NCBI GenBank assembly: GCA_037043015.1
Contig: CM073326.1
Span: 10,300,345 to 10,364,344 of the forward strand
Length of the DNA: 64,000 nt
Origin: Bryum argenteum
Lineage: Eukaryota; Streptophyta; Bryopsida; Bryales; Bryaceae
Direction of reading: 5' to 3'
Each line of letters opens with the position of its first letter. Position 1 is the stretch's first letter. Under the pieces are notes generated by a model, which saw nothing but the letters and a program-made list of their open reading frames with translations, was not told where the DNA came from and made no database searches. The position numbers and the translations under genes were made by a program. Shown piece by piece: positions 16,009 to 29,802 of this stretch.

Positions 16009-16591
16009 GGGATAAAAAGGAAAAACAATGAACTTTAGTTGTTGACCTAATTTTAGCTTGAGAGTGAAAAAAAGAAAAGGGTGTACTGGTACGTAAAACA
16101 GTCACCTTGATGCAGAGAATCGGGGCAGTGGAGGTTGATGACATGAAAAGTGGTCAAACCCACAAGGCGGATCAATACCACCTGCCGCTTCCGTTGTGGC
16201 TTGCTCGAATTTCCGGCTATTAAGTTACTTTCCGCAGCATTTTCTAGCATCATCGCTCAACAGAATAGGACAAGCTACCGGAATCAATCTCTGCTTACAC
16301 TCATCGATGAACAGAAAAAAACTAAAGCCACACCACTCACACTTCATTCCATTCCATCCCATTCCATTCCTCCAACACACTCCCTCCCTCACAACTGGGA
16401 GTCCCCGAAGGCTCAGATTCGCCGTAGCATAACACACACTCACTTGCACTGTACTCCCAGTACTCTTTTGTCTCCGCTGCTGCTACCTCCTCCAGCTTCG
16501 ACAAACAAGCCTCATTCTTTCTTGGTTTCTTTTGTTTGGATGCATTAATTGATTGATCGATCGCTTGATTCATCTAGTGTTAGTTTTAGCT

Positions 16592-19500
16592 ATGGAGCCC
16601 GGCGATCTGCTGCGTCCCCTCTTGAAAGGCTGGACTCTGCCGTTGTTGCTCTTCACGCTCGGCTACACGCTTGTTTACCTCCCCTACCTCGAGAAGCAGG
16701 TCCCTCTCCTTCTCCTTTCCATTCTTTCACCTTCCATGATGATCAAGCGATGAATTAAGCTGCAGTGGTGATAGAATTGTGGGTGTTACCGTAATCCCTT
16801 CCTTCCTAGGATAGTTGTTGTATCGCTCAATGGTGCTTCTTTGGGAAATATGTTTAGAGTGCGAACCAGCGTTGTCGTCTTTTGTTGAGGAAGAAAAGGT
16901 GGTGTTGGGATTGATTCGCAGACAGATGAAGGATGTAGTTTACTGTCCGACACGCATTTTATTCTGTATAGCAAGCGGGTGGTGACTCCGCAGGGGATCG
17001 GCTCCTATGCAGGTAAGTGCAGCTCTGTTCGCTCCTCCTCCTCCTCCTCCTCCTCCGACAGACAAAGCAAGTAAGCTATCACTAGTATGGGACACTGCTC
17101 TAGGGTTTTACCCAGGTTAGAAGAGAGAAAGAAGAGTAGTAGAGGAGATGTGGAGTAGAGAACTAGCTACTAACCAGGAACCTTTTTGATGTGGGTACCC
17201 TCCAGGTTGCAATGGGGTACACAGTACTGAAGGAAACATGATGATGATGCTACTACTTGTTGTTGTAAGTTGTTGCTTCTTTCGTGGGCTATTATTTTGC
17301 AGTGGAAGTGGACGGTGAGCGGATCGTCTCCGTCACCAAGCGAAGCGAAGCTCCCAAGAGCGACGGAGGCTCTTCTCCTCGTGTGTTGGATTATGGCAAT
17401 GCTGTCATCATGCCTGGCCTCATTGATGCGTACGCATCCTCTCACCCTTCCCACAACACCCCCTACAACAGTACGAAGCTATCGAAGTATTCTAAACCCG
17501 CTGCCATAGATCTCATCGAAGCCTTCGTATGGTTGTGCTCGCTTAACTGTTTTCTTAACTGTCTGTGGGGAGAAGTGCATTCGTGAGGTTTAGAGTGCGC
17601 AGTCTATCTGCGAGCTTTTCTTAACATTCTTAACTTGGGGGAAGTTTCTAACACTATCCAGCTAATAATTATCTAGAATACGAGTCGGAAAAAATAATCC
17701 CAGATCAAATCGGTCGTTGACAACAAACTTCATTCGGCTGATTTCGATTTACAACTAACTGTCGATCGAATCTCCCCGACCATAGCTCCAGTCTGTCTGT
17801 AGAGGAATTGACTCCTCTCGTCTAGTTCTCTCTCGTTTTGTACTGGCAGACACTATCTATGTTACCTACAGCGATTGAAGACCTTGGCAAGGGGACGTAG
17901 AAGTCAAAGATTGTAAATCATACTCGGTCTATGTGTTCTTCAGACTATCATAAAGTATGAGTGTAACATACTAAAAGAAGTGCGACATGTAACTATTATT
18001 TGTGCGACTCTGTGTCTGCTGTGCATTTTGTGGCTAAAAGATGGTGTAGCTGAGGTTGTTCGTTTTCGGTGCAGGCATGTCCATTTGAATGAACCAGGGC
18101 GTGAGGATTGGGAGGGTTTCCTCACGGGCACCATGGCTGCCGCCGCTGGTATCATTCTCATTTTTAGCTTTTTCGCATTCAATAGTTTCATGGATCATGG
18201 GTTTGTTTGTTTCACCTCAAGTATTGATAAGAGCTCCTCCGTGTCAACCTCTGTTGGTAACGTTCAATTGCAGGTGGTACAACTGCAGTAATTGACATGC
18301 CATTGAATAGCAATCCCGTGACCACGACAAGCAAGGACCTGGAGGATAAGGTTGGACCAGTCTTCTCTTGTCTCCAATATGTTGATATTATCATGGTAAC
18401 TATCCTGTTAAAAACAATCCATTTTGCAACTAACAACAAACCACCGTGTGTTTGTGGATGTAGAAAGAAGCTGCCAAAGGGAAAATCTATGTGGATGTCG
18501 GTAAGTTCAATCCCGACCTTATCGAATCTAATCAAAGGCAATCTATCATATCTGTGGCCTTTCGAAAGATCAAGTGTAAACATACATGAAGAGATTGTAT
18601 ACAATTGCAGGGTTCTGGGGAGGCTTGGTTCCTGAGAATGCTCACAATGCATCCAAGTTGGAGGCTCTTCTAGAAGCAGGCGCTTTGGGCCTCAAGGTTA
18701 GAGACACATTCCAACTTCATTATTATTATTGTTTTATAACTGAGAACGGAATTCAAGTAGAATGTTTGCTGATCACACCGTTTGTTTTGTTTTGTTGAAT
18801 GAGTTAGATCAAATAGAGTGAGTTGGAAATGGTGTAAGTTGTTTTGTAGTGAGAGAATGCACTGACTGACTGACTGACTGACATGGGTCGTTGAAAATGG
18901 TTGTTGAAAAGTCGTTCATGTGCCCATCAGGAATCAATGACTTCCCTGCTACCACCGCCCATCATATCCAGGTTCACCCTCCTCTCACCCTCTGTTCTGT
19001 GCAGCTTTCATATTTATTATGCTCATCTCAACTCAATATTAGGGTTTGAGATCAATAGACTCGTTATCTTTTTAGCTTCCAATCCTTTGGCGTACTGGTT
19101 GAGATTCATGGCCGCTAAAGTCAAAGCTCTTTGAGGGGAGGACATGTTGTATTGATTCTTGGACACCAATAGAATAGTGTTCACTTTGAGAGAGAGAGAG
19201 AGAGATTAGTAGAGTCCTATGCCATTGATCAAGTCAAACACACAGAGCCTTGGAACATGCGTAGAGTTCCTCCGTTTTTACGCTTTTTGCTTATGATGAT
19301 TTGCTTGTATTGACTGAGAGTGGTATTGTGTCGGTAGGCATCGCTGCCGGTACTAGCGAAGTATGGGCGACCAATTCTGGTGCACCAGGAAGTCACCCAC
19401 CCGCCTGCCGAATCATCTCACCTGCTCGTGGGAGAGCCAGCCAGCAATGCCCGCAGTTATGCTCGATACTTGCGATCCAGGCCTTTGTCATGGTAACTAA

Positions 19501-22429
19501 CTCTCACCAATCTTCTCTCTTACTTCTCCATCCGAGTTGAATCAATATCAGGAAACCAACTAGTATCCTATTGACGAGGAACCCTAAAAGGATGTTCTCT
19601 TTGAGTAGGAATCTAATGCATGGAGATATATATGTAAGATGCAGTCCAAGAGTATTTTCGTACTTTCAAAAATTAGATTGTGTACTTTAGCCTGAAGTTA
19701 TATGTATTTGAAAGTCTCTAGATCGTAGAAAGTACGAGGAAAACCATATGCATGTGAAAGATTCTTGACACAAGTCTAGAATATTCCTGATGAATTTTGT
19801 TGCAGTCTCATTTTCGTTATTCTTTTTTATTGATTGATGGTGGTACAGGGAGCGTGCTGCGGTTGAGCAACTGGTGGAGGTAGCCAAAGATACGAAACCC
19901 GGAGGACCAGCTCACGGGGCTCATATGCACATCGTTCATCTCTCTGATGCCGAGGACTCTCTCGCTATGATCAACGTAACCTGCCTACCTATTACCCACA
20001 CCAATTCATTCATTCACCAATCAAAATGTAACCGTGTTAATTTTCAAAGAAATGCTGTAAGATCTGTCTGTCCATTCTTGTGGTTGTGGTGCAGGAAGCC
20101 AAAGCGGAGGGGTCAAGCGTGACGGTGGAGACGTGTGCACATTACCTTGCCTTCACTGCGGAAGACATTCCCGAGGGTGCCACTCAATACAAATGTGCCC
20201 CGCCCATCCGAGAGTCTCATCACCGAGAGCTTCTGTGGAAAGCCCTGTTGGTATGTGTACAATTGATCATTTGGATTTCTCAATTTCTGTAGAAAGATTA
20301 AACTTGCGATAGATATTTTGAGTATTTGTACATTCTCAATGGTTGTTCTTGTTCGGTTCATAAAAAGCCATGGACGATGTGTTACCTCTGAGATTCAAAA
20401 ATACTCTAATTAGTAGCATGACGACTATGGATGGGACATGAAAAAGTTGCTTTCTGTTAACAGTTTTTTGTCTTTCATGAAAGTCAAGTTAAGTTCATAT
20501 GGGTAACTATCATATTTGTATACTCCTTACTACATAGCTACAGCTACGTTTTCCTTCACATTCAAGTAGTTCGTTTTTTTTTTTCATTTGCATACCAACT
20601 CTGAAACCATTTCAAAGTAATGTGCTTCTTTAGGTAGAAAAAAGGTCAAATTCAGATGACTATAGACTTCGTGATGCATTTGATTAATTGTATTGTAAAA
20701 TTCTGTGGGTTGCAGAATGGCGAAATTGACATGATAACAACTGATCACTCACCCTCACCGACGCCTTTGAAACTTCTAGAAGAGGGTGATTTCTTGAAGG
20801 CCTGGGGCGGCATTTCCGGCATTCAGGTGAGACCACATCAAAAAGCTCCGTGAGAATTTGAATATCTGAGAGTTGGAAATTCAGGTGGATGTCGATTTGT
20901 TCTTAACAAACTTTCTGTCTTTCTTGTGGTATGTATGTGCTGCTGCAGTTTGCGTTGCCGGCTACATGGACTCACGGAGTTGTTCGGGGATTGACCATCG
21001 AACAAATGTCCAATTTGTGGAGCACCATGCCTGCGAAAATGATCAACCTCCCTCGCAAGGTACATTCCTTTCCATGGGAGTTTTCAGAAGTAAGCAGTAT
21101 CTTTAGCATTTTAAACCTTTTTTGACAAAGCGATAGATAGCATCGCAAAAGCTGACGTTGGAGATTGTTTTTTGCAGGGAACACTTGAGTTTGGGAAGGA
21201 CGCAGACATTGTCATTTGGGATCCTGAGGCCTCTTTTGTGATTGACAGCAATTATCCTATCTATTTCAAACACAAGGTATGAAAAAATCTCATCAACATC
21301 TGCTTGCACACTCAACATTTACTTGTTGAATCAGTGGATCCATATATTGCCTTTTGTCATCTCTTTGTAATAATTATCCTATCAACACAAAGACTAAGGT
21401 AATAGTGCTGAAAGCATAGAGTGCTCAGAATCCAACCCGATGAATCTGTTGAAGGGATGAACTTCATGTAATGTAAGGTACCCTGCTCAATAACCACATG
21501 AATTTTTTTCAGATTGGAGAATCTATGCCAAAAATAACAACCATGGAGAAATTTAATTTGGATGATCCAACAAAAAATAATATCATTTTTGTGCATGATT
21601 TGTAGTAGAATCCATAAAAATAGAAAGAATGAAGCTCCTAGATGTGGGGCCCTTCCTGCTACACATAGAGTGCATGCTAAACCAAACACCAACAATACAG
21701 CACGACGGACGAGGGGGACCAGTTTTGGTCGGACTGGGGACCAAACGTTGAACTGGGCACCAATATTTTACTCTAAGATTGAAGTGGAGACTAAACTCAA
21801 AAATGCATGATTTTGATGATTTTCTGAGTTTGGTCCCCAGTTCAACTTGGTGCCCAGTCCGCAACGTGATGTGCAAAAGACCAAGTGATTTGGTCCCTAG
21901 TTTACATCTGGTCCCCAGTTTGGTGCATTTGGTCCCTAGTTTGGTGCATTTGGTCCCTAGTTTGGTGCATTTGGTCCCTAGTTTGGTGCATTTGGTCCCC
22001 AGTCCGTTCTACTTAGCGGATAAGTGAAAACAACAGATTGGAGACCAACTGGGGTTCAAACTGGGGACTACTTAGTGGATTTCTCTAATGTCTCCCACAA
22101 GTACATGAAACTCACCCATACAAGAATTTCCTAGGGTTGGTTTTTGAGCACTCTATGGGTACATGTAGAGGTTGGTTTTCCATGTGTGGGTTTCGAGCAG
22201 GTTACTAGTAATTATTCCATATAGAGTATAAAGAAGAAGAAGCAGATATGATTCCAGATTCTTCACATTCATTGATATTTATTGATGGGTTTCCAAGCAG
22301 GTGTCGGCATATATGGGCCACAAGTTCACAGGAAAGGTGATCACCACGTTTGTTCGAGGCCGGCAAGTGTTCGAAGAAGGCCATCACTCTCCCAAGGCTT
22401 GTGCTGCACCTATCTACCCAGTGGCGTGA
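16592..22429 (+). CDS. ALN: Allantoinase
   Basis: Predicted 515-aa protein from fifteen exons: 16592-16699, 16922-17012, 17303-17429, 18075-18148, 18274-18350, 18464-18500, 18611-18696, 18912-18971, 19338-19492, 19849-19975, 20095-20250, 20716-20826, 20949-21059, 21178-21276 and 22301-22429. It is a cyclic amidohydrolase (dihydroorotase superfamily). Metal ligands are in place: H110 and H112 in [10 protein letters not shown], the carbamylatable lysine K200 in [11 protein letters not shown]236 in ILVHQEV, H302 in HIVHLSD and D376 in TTDHSP. Residues 12-32 are hydrophobic, matching the N-terminal membrane anchor or signal segment of plant allantoinases (about 506 aa). The enzyme opens allantoin to allantoate in the endoplasmic reticulum, a step of purine nitrogen recycling. 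The last intron (1,024 bp) is enlarged by a MITE derivative. Lys, His and Asp spacing agrees with the family, so the product should be active. Confidence 0.93.
17032..17055. repeat. (CTC)n microsatellite in allantoinase intron 2
   Basis: A run of about eight CTC triplets lies just after the donor site of exon 2. Confidence 0.85.
21700..22085. mobile_element. Harbinger-like MITE derivative with internal 21-bp array, in allantoinase intron 14
   Basis: This segment matches the intact element at 36173-36535 block by block: GACTAAACTCAAAAATGCAT, a GATTTTGATG block, AACTTGGTGCCCAGTC and GCAACGTGATG. It has the same right end, ACTACTTAGTGGATTTCTC, followed by TAA. The left terminus is not recognisable. 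At 21889-22005 a unit reading TTTGGTCCCTAGTTTGGTGCA (some copies CCCCAG) is amplified to about five copies, where the 36-kb copy has only one or two. Confidence 0.65.
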
Positions 22430-23495
22430 CATTTTTACGTGTAAAAACAGCAAATGTGCAATACCTCAACGGAGTAAATGCAAAAATCGAAACCTCCGAT
22501 ATGAATTTAGAGCACGGGGTGATGAATTTATCACATGTTACTGAAGTGATGAACATCTTACAGAGGAAAGCAAGAAGGAATCTCCGCATACAATTACTCC
22601 TTGAGAATGTCCTCTCCTTTGTACCTTTAATACATACATAAATATTTTTACATATGGTTTCCATGGTTTTAATGTTTCATGCAACTTTTCATTCCTCAAT
22701 GTTCTTTGCCATTGGAGCGTTTCGAAGGCATTAGGCAAGCTACTATCAGAAGATTAATAGAATTTTTTCTGCATGATTTTGATCATTCAACTGATCGATG
22801 GTTCAATGGCATGAATAGGTTGCTCAGGAACAGTAGACCTTCACTTTCAATTCACAATAGCAGCATGTCAAAGCGAAGTTCAGTTACATACATAAAAGTC
22901 GACTAATGGGTCAATCTGATGTCCATATTCTGCACGTTAGAGAGATATGGACTAAAGCGGTCACTCCAAGCAAGCACAATAAACAGGTATAAGAGAATTG
23001 CACATTGAACGTGGAGGACCTTGAGGTCCTGGTAATTTGCAAGTGGTTTTTCACCACAATACTGTGCTACATAGTCTGCACATGGTACTTAGCATCAAAG
23101 GCACAAGGTTTCGTAGAATATTGCTCCCGTTTGAACCAAGCTATGGATAACTCTGTCATCAAACTAAACAAATCCGTACTCTGCAACCTAAACTCCAACT
23201 TACTATAAGTAGTACAATACACTACAAATGCGCTACACTCATGTTTCGTCATTATAAGAGAAGAGACCAGGAGACCTGCTCCGGTAGAGACCAAGTGAAC
23301 GTCCCATACTGAAGCCACTCCACTACAGCCAATCCTTCAGGTTCAAAATCATATGGACAAACCCATCATTCTAGATCACCAAACGGTGATTGAGAGGGAA
23401 GAAATTGTGGGTGACTGATGTATGGGACCTTAGTTTACAATTATTTCTGGCAACATGGTTAAAAGAAGAACTGTACAAGAAAAAGGGAAGGGAGC
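22430..23495. other. Intergenic region between convergent genes
   Basis: This spacer separates the allantoinase stop codon from the stop codon of the minus-strand cotransporter. It must hold both 3' untranslated regions. No coding or repeat signal is evident. Confidence 0.5.
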
Positions 23496-26400
23496 TTATA
23501 AGCCAAGATGAGCTTGGCCACCCCAGAGCTCCTTGCCTGTACCATGCACGAGGAGCACTCTGTCCAAGCCCTCGCAAAGCTCCTCGCAGTACTCCATGAA
23601 GCGATGAGGCTCAATGCCCTTGTAATGGTCTGGCAGGTTGATGAGAACCAGCTGCGCCTCGCGCGACTGCTCCACTATGATGTCGTTGAGCTTCTTGGGT
23701 GAGTAGCTCTGGCTGAACGTCTCCCACGTCCTTCGCATCGGCTCCGGAATGTCTTCCGGTGCTGCCGGGTTGCCTCCCGGCGAGCCGGGGTATACCAGAG
23801 ACCCGTGCTGCGATGTATCATCGTCCGACTCATCTCCCTGCAGCACATCATCAACCACTCCCCAAACTCAGCACTTGTTCACACATTTTTAGTAGCCTCG
23901 TTCATACAGTTGTGTTGAAACATGCAATGATGCTAGTAGTACCGGTTTGGATCACCATTTATGTTACATTTTATCAGTATGATCGAGTGACAGGGTCCTT
24001 CTGAAAATATGGAGCATGAAGTGTGCCACTTGTCTTACCTCGTCACTTCCGTCCTCGGGGTCATGTGCAGAGCGGCCATCATCGACCACAATCTCCACAG
24101 TGGAGCCAGGCTGTGCGTCCTCGCCGCCATCAGCCCACTGGGTCTTCTTCTTCACCTTGCGGCGAGGAGTAATGATGGGTTCTACAGTGGAAGTGGAGCC
24201 ATCAGCATTCTCTACTAGAAGATCATCAATCTTCGGCCTCCGCTTCGAAGTCGAGCCTGACGAGGTTTCATTTCGGGGTGGAGAGAATGGAAGAAAAGAG
24301 GGGACCATCACATGTGATGATGTGGACCGCTGTGAGCGAGAAGTCGTTAACACCACATCGTCCAGATGGTTTGGAGAGCCTTTCCCCTCGTTGGGACCTG
24401 AATGATCACAAGCAATGCAATGGATAAGTCACTCGACATTACCACACACATCCCAGGCTTCAGCAATGAAGAAAGGATGATGAGGGAAGAAATTGAGTCT
24501 ACTACTACCTCCTGCCATGGAAAGTCGCTTCTCCCGTCGCGATGCTGAACTCAAATGCTGAACTCCTTGGATACCAGTAAGCTCAAACGTTGGCAGCCCT
24601 TTCTCTTTCTCTTTGGGCTTTTCTCCCAGCTTGGGGATCTCAGCACGTCGCTTTGAGGAGTCGGGGCTGTGGGGGCCGCCTCCTCTATGTTCATGTGTCT
24701 TCCGGTAATTGGCAACTTCTTCAGCGAATGCTCTAGCTTCTTCCACACGAATGGTGTAGTCGAATGTGTAGGGCGCCAAACATGAATCATCCAGCTCCAG
24801 CACCTGAACCTCGGCCTTAATTCGCACCGCCTCCAACAGTCTCTCCAGATTCTTTTTCACCACTTCGGAGTTGTCGAGCTTCTCAGCGACGGTGTGCACG
24901 CGAAGCTTGCATTTGCGCCAAATCTTGTGCTGCTGCAGAAGATGGGCCAGAAGCAAGAGCAACCCTCCATCATGAACAATCCACCACACGTCAATGACTC
25001 CCTCCTGGAAATCCTCTTTCCCAGGGAACCGGTCCAAGTGCATGCACAAGAGCACAGCCTTGTCCACCGCCCGGCATTCTGTCAGCGTCTCCAACAAAAC
25101 CTGCACAACGTGTACACATGATTTAGAGCATGTTCCATGCACACAGAGGATGAGCCAGCAATGGACCCGAAGCTACCTCAGCGTCTTCTTCATGGCCGAA
25201 GTCTCTCCACTTGGTAGGCCAACCGAGAACCACCGTGTTGGGCTCCAAGCTCCCCAATCCTGATGACTGAATTGCATATGACTTGCCTTCGCGGTACGAG
25301 TTTGCACACAAGACTCTTCCAAAACCTGTTACTTTTGCTTCTGCCATTCGATTTTCGAGCTCAATCTGGAAGCATTCAACAGCAAAACAAGGAGTCAGAC
25401 TATCCACTTCCTTTCTCAACTCGAAACGATACTTCCAGAAGCAAATTCAACTCTTAGTAAAGACTCAAAAGCATTAGTTCACGATTTCACCTTTTCGCCT
25501 GCTGCCTGAGCTACCATCTCCTCCACTTTGCCTTCCAGAATGACCGTCACCACGCATAGCCCTTGCCCCTGTTATTTTTCACACCTTTTAGGCCAGGAAT
25601 TCTCGACGGTGTAATATTGATCACTCCCGCTACAGTTGTTCATCAATAGCTCATACATAAAAGAAAATATGCTCACAGAGACTGTGCATACCTCACAGAA
25701 AATAGGCTCTACACAAAGCCTGTGCCCATAGAAACATACAACAAACGCCGAAAGTGACTCAGCTAGCAACACACCTTCTTGAGCTGGGAAGTGAAGCAGA
25801 GAAACTCATGATCGGCGTGCCCATTGCTCGTCCATGACGAACGAGGCTTGGAAAGACAGAGCAATTGAGGCCGCCAGTTCACAGTATAGCGAGCCTCCTC
25901 ACCAACTGAAAGAATCCCCCGCACGGCTATCTGAAGACACAGTCCGCCTAAGCCTGTTCCCCAGTTCACTTCCACCTGCAAACGCAGAAACACAATTCAA
26001 CCTCTCTTCAATGCGCACCCTACACCTTATTTTCAGAAAACAGACGATTGATAGATACTCATACTTTGTGCAATAGAAATTATCTCCATGGACCATTCTG
26101 TGAGAAAATATTATCCAGAATGAATGAAGAGCTGTTTCAAACAACAAATCGAAAGCAGCTGTATGACGTACTCAAAACCAATAAGCTCATTTTGAACCTC
26201 TTGGTCCTTTAGGAGTTAAAAGCTTACAGCAAAGCCTATCACAAAACTGTCGGAACAGATTGGCAGCTACTATTGATGACGGCAAGAAGAGTGTACCTGG
26301 CGGAAGTCGATGTAGATGTAGACAAAGATGAGGAAGACCATAGCCACGAGAGCCCAGTACCAGACAATGACGAAGTTCATGGCTGCACAAGCCAAGAATC

Positions 26401-28710
26401 CTACAAGAGCAGCGCTCCAATGATAGTACCTCCACTTCGGCCTCCAGCTGGAAAGGAAAATACATAGCAAGTAAGAAACTGAAATCAACAGAAGCATAAG
26501 GTGTGGTGGTCATGGTCGTGTTTGCATAGAAATTGCTCGCGTACCTTGGCGCATTGACGGCAGAGAGAACCAAGCAGGAGAGATTGAGAGCGGAGTAACA
26601 AGTCAGGAAACAGATGGAGACGAGCGGCGCCACAGCATCCAGACTTCCAATCATGGCGAAAACAAGGCAAAGGACGGTGGTCGCCATCAAAGCTCTCCGA
26701 GGCTCTCCTTGCTTCGAAACCTTCGAAAAAGGTCCCAGAAAAGGCACGACTCCATCTGCCGCAATCGCCTGGCGCATTACACCACAATCACAATACAATT
26801 TCAGCTTGTCTCAAGCACCTATTAAACTGTAAAATCATTCGAATTCGGATCCGTCTCTTCCGATTGACCCTCAATCAGCAACCTCGAAGCTTCGAATGCA
26901 ATTCAAGATAAATGAAAATCGATCAAATAATAGTAAGACAGTGTGGAGTTTATAATCGTTTCTTGAAGTGCTCTTCTGGCGAAAGCACATGTCGATGAAA
27001 TGCTTGTAAAGAGGAGAGAGTTGTGATCTAAGCAAGCACCTGAAGGAGGCGAGGCGAGACGATGATGCACTGCATGGCTTGCGCGATGGCTGCAATGATG
27101 ATACCGAGCTCGGTGAGGATCGCAACCGGGTAGGCGACCTCGCGCACGACGTGAAGCAAGGGATGGTCGCCGGTTCCTATGTTACCGAGCAGATAGTCGC
27201 GCTGTGCGACCGCGGCCCACAAGCCCATGTACGACATATACATGCAAAAGCTCAACACTATAGCTCCCAACGTGCCTTGCGGAATCGATTTCTCTGGGCG
27301 GCGAAGGTTAGTCGCTCGATCTGCCCCACTGCACCCACAAATTCAAATTCAAATTCAAGTTCGCCCCGCCCAAAACACATTCGAGCGCCTTAACAAACAC
27401 TTGGGCGCCGTACCATTCGAAATCGACGTACCTGAGAATACCGGTGAAGCACGGGAAGAAGAGCGACACCGCTGTGGAGAACGATTTGCCGTGGGGATAC
27501 CCGGGGCTCCAGTTCCCTTTGAATGTTGTCCACGACAGCCCCGTGAGCGCTGCCACGTGATTTCCGCGCGGCGCCTCGCCCAGTCCCATGTAGAATGACA
27601 GCATGGTGTATAACACGACGGCGAAGAAGACCAGACCCAACTTCGACACGAATTTGATCCCGAAAAACACCTGCGAGCAAACAAACCGCGAGCTAAATGC
27701 TTCATTCTCTTCATGCACGAGCCAAACGCTTCATTCTCTTTGTGCACGTTCGGAAAGAAACGGTCGTAAGCTTACCAAGATTCCGAGCACGAGCAAGATG
27801 ATCGCGCCGATGATTCGATTTGCAGAGACGAAGTCGAGCGACGGGAATGTGAACACAATCATCTCCACGGAACCGAGACACTGCAAAGGAACAACAACCA
27901 TTAGACTTGAACCGATCATGAATTGATAGATCTTGAGATTAGTAAACTGTAAGAGCTGTTACCTCTAAAACCGCGAGCAACGACACACCGATGTAGTACA
28001 GCAAGCCCACCGCCCCGCCGAGCTTCGGTCCTAACGCTCGCGAGATGAGATAACTGCATGCATGAATTCAAGTCAGCCGCCAAGAACACGTGACGGTCGT
28101 TTGTACTTTCCGACAGATTGCACGGAAACGGAGGGCGGATGTAGCTAGAGACTTGACTAGCTCGGAAAAAGAGACTTACTACGTGCCGCCTTGCTCGATT
28201 TTGCCGTTAGTGGCAATAGCGCTCAAGGACATGGCGGTGAGCATGGCGCAAAGAAAGGAGATGAAGACGATAAGAAACGTTTGCCAGACACCCGCACTTC
28301 CGACGATGTAGAAAAACCGCAGGAAAATCAACACCCCTGCGCATGCATAAAATCCCACAACATAAACACCGACACTGACTGTAGTGGCCCCAAATTGTAG
28401 TACGAAAGCATCAGTCGATGATCACACACGCACCCCACATATTCTCGCAGGTGGGGATGAGCACGCCGGTGTAGGTCCCGAGGCCAGGAGCGCCAGGAGG
28501 GTGGCCTCCGCCACGGAGCTTGTGCATTGCATTGTACCAGAAGCGTTGTCCACTGGCGGCGGCGCCTTTCTTGACACTGGCGCGCGCGCCCTCGAGAGAC
28601 TCGGAGGACGACATCCGCGCATTCACGCGAGTAGGCAAACACGGACATCCGCCCCCTTGCGGCCCCGGCCCCGCAGCATTCATCTCCTCTTCACTCCGCA
28701 ACATCACCAT
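23496..28710 (-). CDS. Cation-chloride cotransporter, KCC type (SLC12 family)
   Basis: Predicted 1,097-aa membrane protein from fourteen exons in transcription order: 28710-28434, 28336-28180, 28053-27963, 27880-27776, 27670-27432, 27328-27040, 26768-26545, 26447-26297, 25975-25775, 25568-25491, 25365-25177, 25100-24509, 24397-24039 and 23837-23496. All phases close. About residues 85-510 hold the twelve-helix APC-fold transporter, beginning LGTYTGVLIPTCENMWGVLI and containing SLSAIATNGKIEQGGTYYL, RPEKSIPQGT and SWRPKWRYYHWS. The cytosolic C-terminal domain carries GVIDVWWIVHDGGLLLLLAH, WRKCKLRVHTVAE, SREAQLVLINLP and EGLDRVLLVHG. Family members move Cl- with K+ and/or Na+ electroneutrally. 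The C-terminal wording resembles K-Cl cotransporters (KCC) more than Arabidopsis CCC1. A region of about 170 residues before the last block (exons 12-13) is low-complexity and charged. The start at 28710 is the first ATG in frame with the transporter core. Confidence 0.88.
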
Positions 28711-29600
28711 CTCGCCTCAGTCCTCGATCACCCCAATGATCTCCTCAACCCATAGACCCTGAAATCCGCCTCTCTCCCGACCTCTCAAACTGCCTGCAAT
28801 TCCTCTCTCCGAGCTCTCACACTTGTTCAAATACTCGAGCGTGCATGCGCAGATGGCGGGCAACCAGTGGCGGAGAAGCCAAGCACGAGAATAAACCTCG
28901 AAAAGCGCACAAACAAAGAACTATCTCTCTCTCGTTCGTTCTCTCGCATGCGAACGAACAACAAACAAGGAAACAACAGCTCCTCCGTCACTGCAATTGA
29001 ATAGATGAGCATGGAATTGATCGATCGCTTATGTGGGTTGTGATCGCGAGGCTAAATTTATCGCGACAGTGAGTTGCTGGTTGGTATATTTTCTATTGGT
29101 GATCTGTGCTATGGATGCTACAGAAGTGGTTGTTGTAGGTCCCTAGCCAGCCAGCAAGCGAGGAGCTCCGGATTTTTTGGCTTTGCAAAAACCGACTGTG
29201 CAGGAGAGAATGTTTGATGCCTCAACATGTTTCGAGAGCTACTTTTACATGAATGTGATTACCACGGGGGTGGCGCTGCGAGTGATCAATGCGAGAGACA
29301 GAAGGCTAGCATAGCAATCCTCTTAAGGGGGGGAGGGGCCGCCCTCCTCGAGGGCCCCCTTTTCGAACGATCGTTGTTGTTGGTGGTGGAGCTCTCGATG
29401 AAGCAAAAGCCAATTTGAACTCTAAAACCATTGCACCCAAATCTCCGTGAATAAAGTGTTTGTTCAATGTATTCTTCATATTTATTATGTACTCTCGATA
29501 GAGTTATTGAAACTTCCATTGGTTTGTTTTTTTATGAAACTTAGCAGATTTTTTTATTCAGCTTAAAGTTGAGATCGAATCAGTGTTGGTTTTTCGTAAT
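28711..29600. other. Upstream region of the KCC-type gene
   Basis: It is presumably the promoter and 5' untranslated region of the minus-strand cotransporter. A GC-rich stretch at 29330-29365 is nearly self-complementary (GGGGCCGCCCTCCTCGAGGG). No promoter element is assigned. Confidence 0.4.
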
Positions 29601-29618
29601 TGGTAATTTGGAAGGTAT

Positions 29619-29798
29619 GTTAGCCTTCACTCACATGAAAGTTATCCCATGCCTTCTCTCACATTTTAGCGTTTGCATTAACTAATGAGGGAGTGACATG
29701 TGGCACATGTTTTATTGGCAAGAAGATTATTTCTACTATAACTAGCTTTTCAGAGGATGTGATTGGTGAGCAACCTTTTCCTCTGCCTACCTTCTTGT
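29619..29798. repeat. Diverged direct repeat, copy 1
   Basis: It matches 30310-30480 in order: TTATCCCATGCCTTC/TTATCGGGTGCCTTC, GGGAGTGACATGTGGCA/GAGAGTGACACGTGGCA, TTTTATTGGCA, and GTGATTGGTGAGCA/GTGATTGGTGAGCG. The two copies are separated by a TTAA-flanked MITE and about 140 further bases. Confidence 0.7.
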
Positions 29799-29802
29799 TT
29801 AA

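Noticed and set aside
19338..19492. HQE instead of HAE in allantoinase as a damaged active site
   Set aside because: The metal-binding histidine (H236) is kept. The next residue varies in the family, so no loss of function can be inferred.
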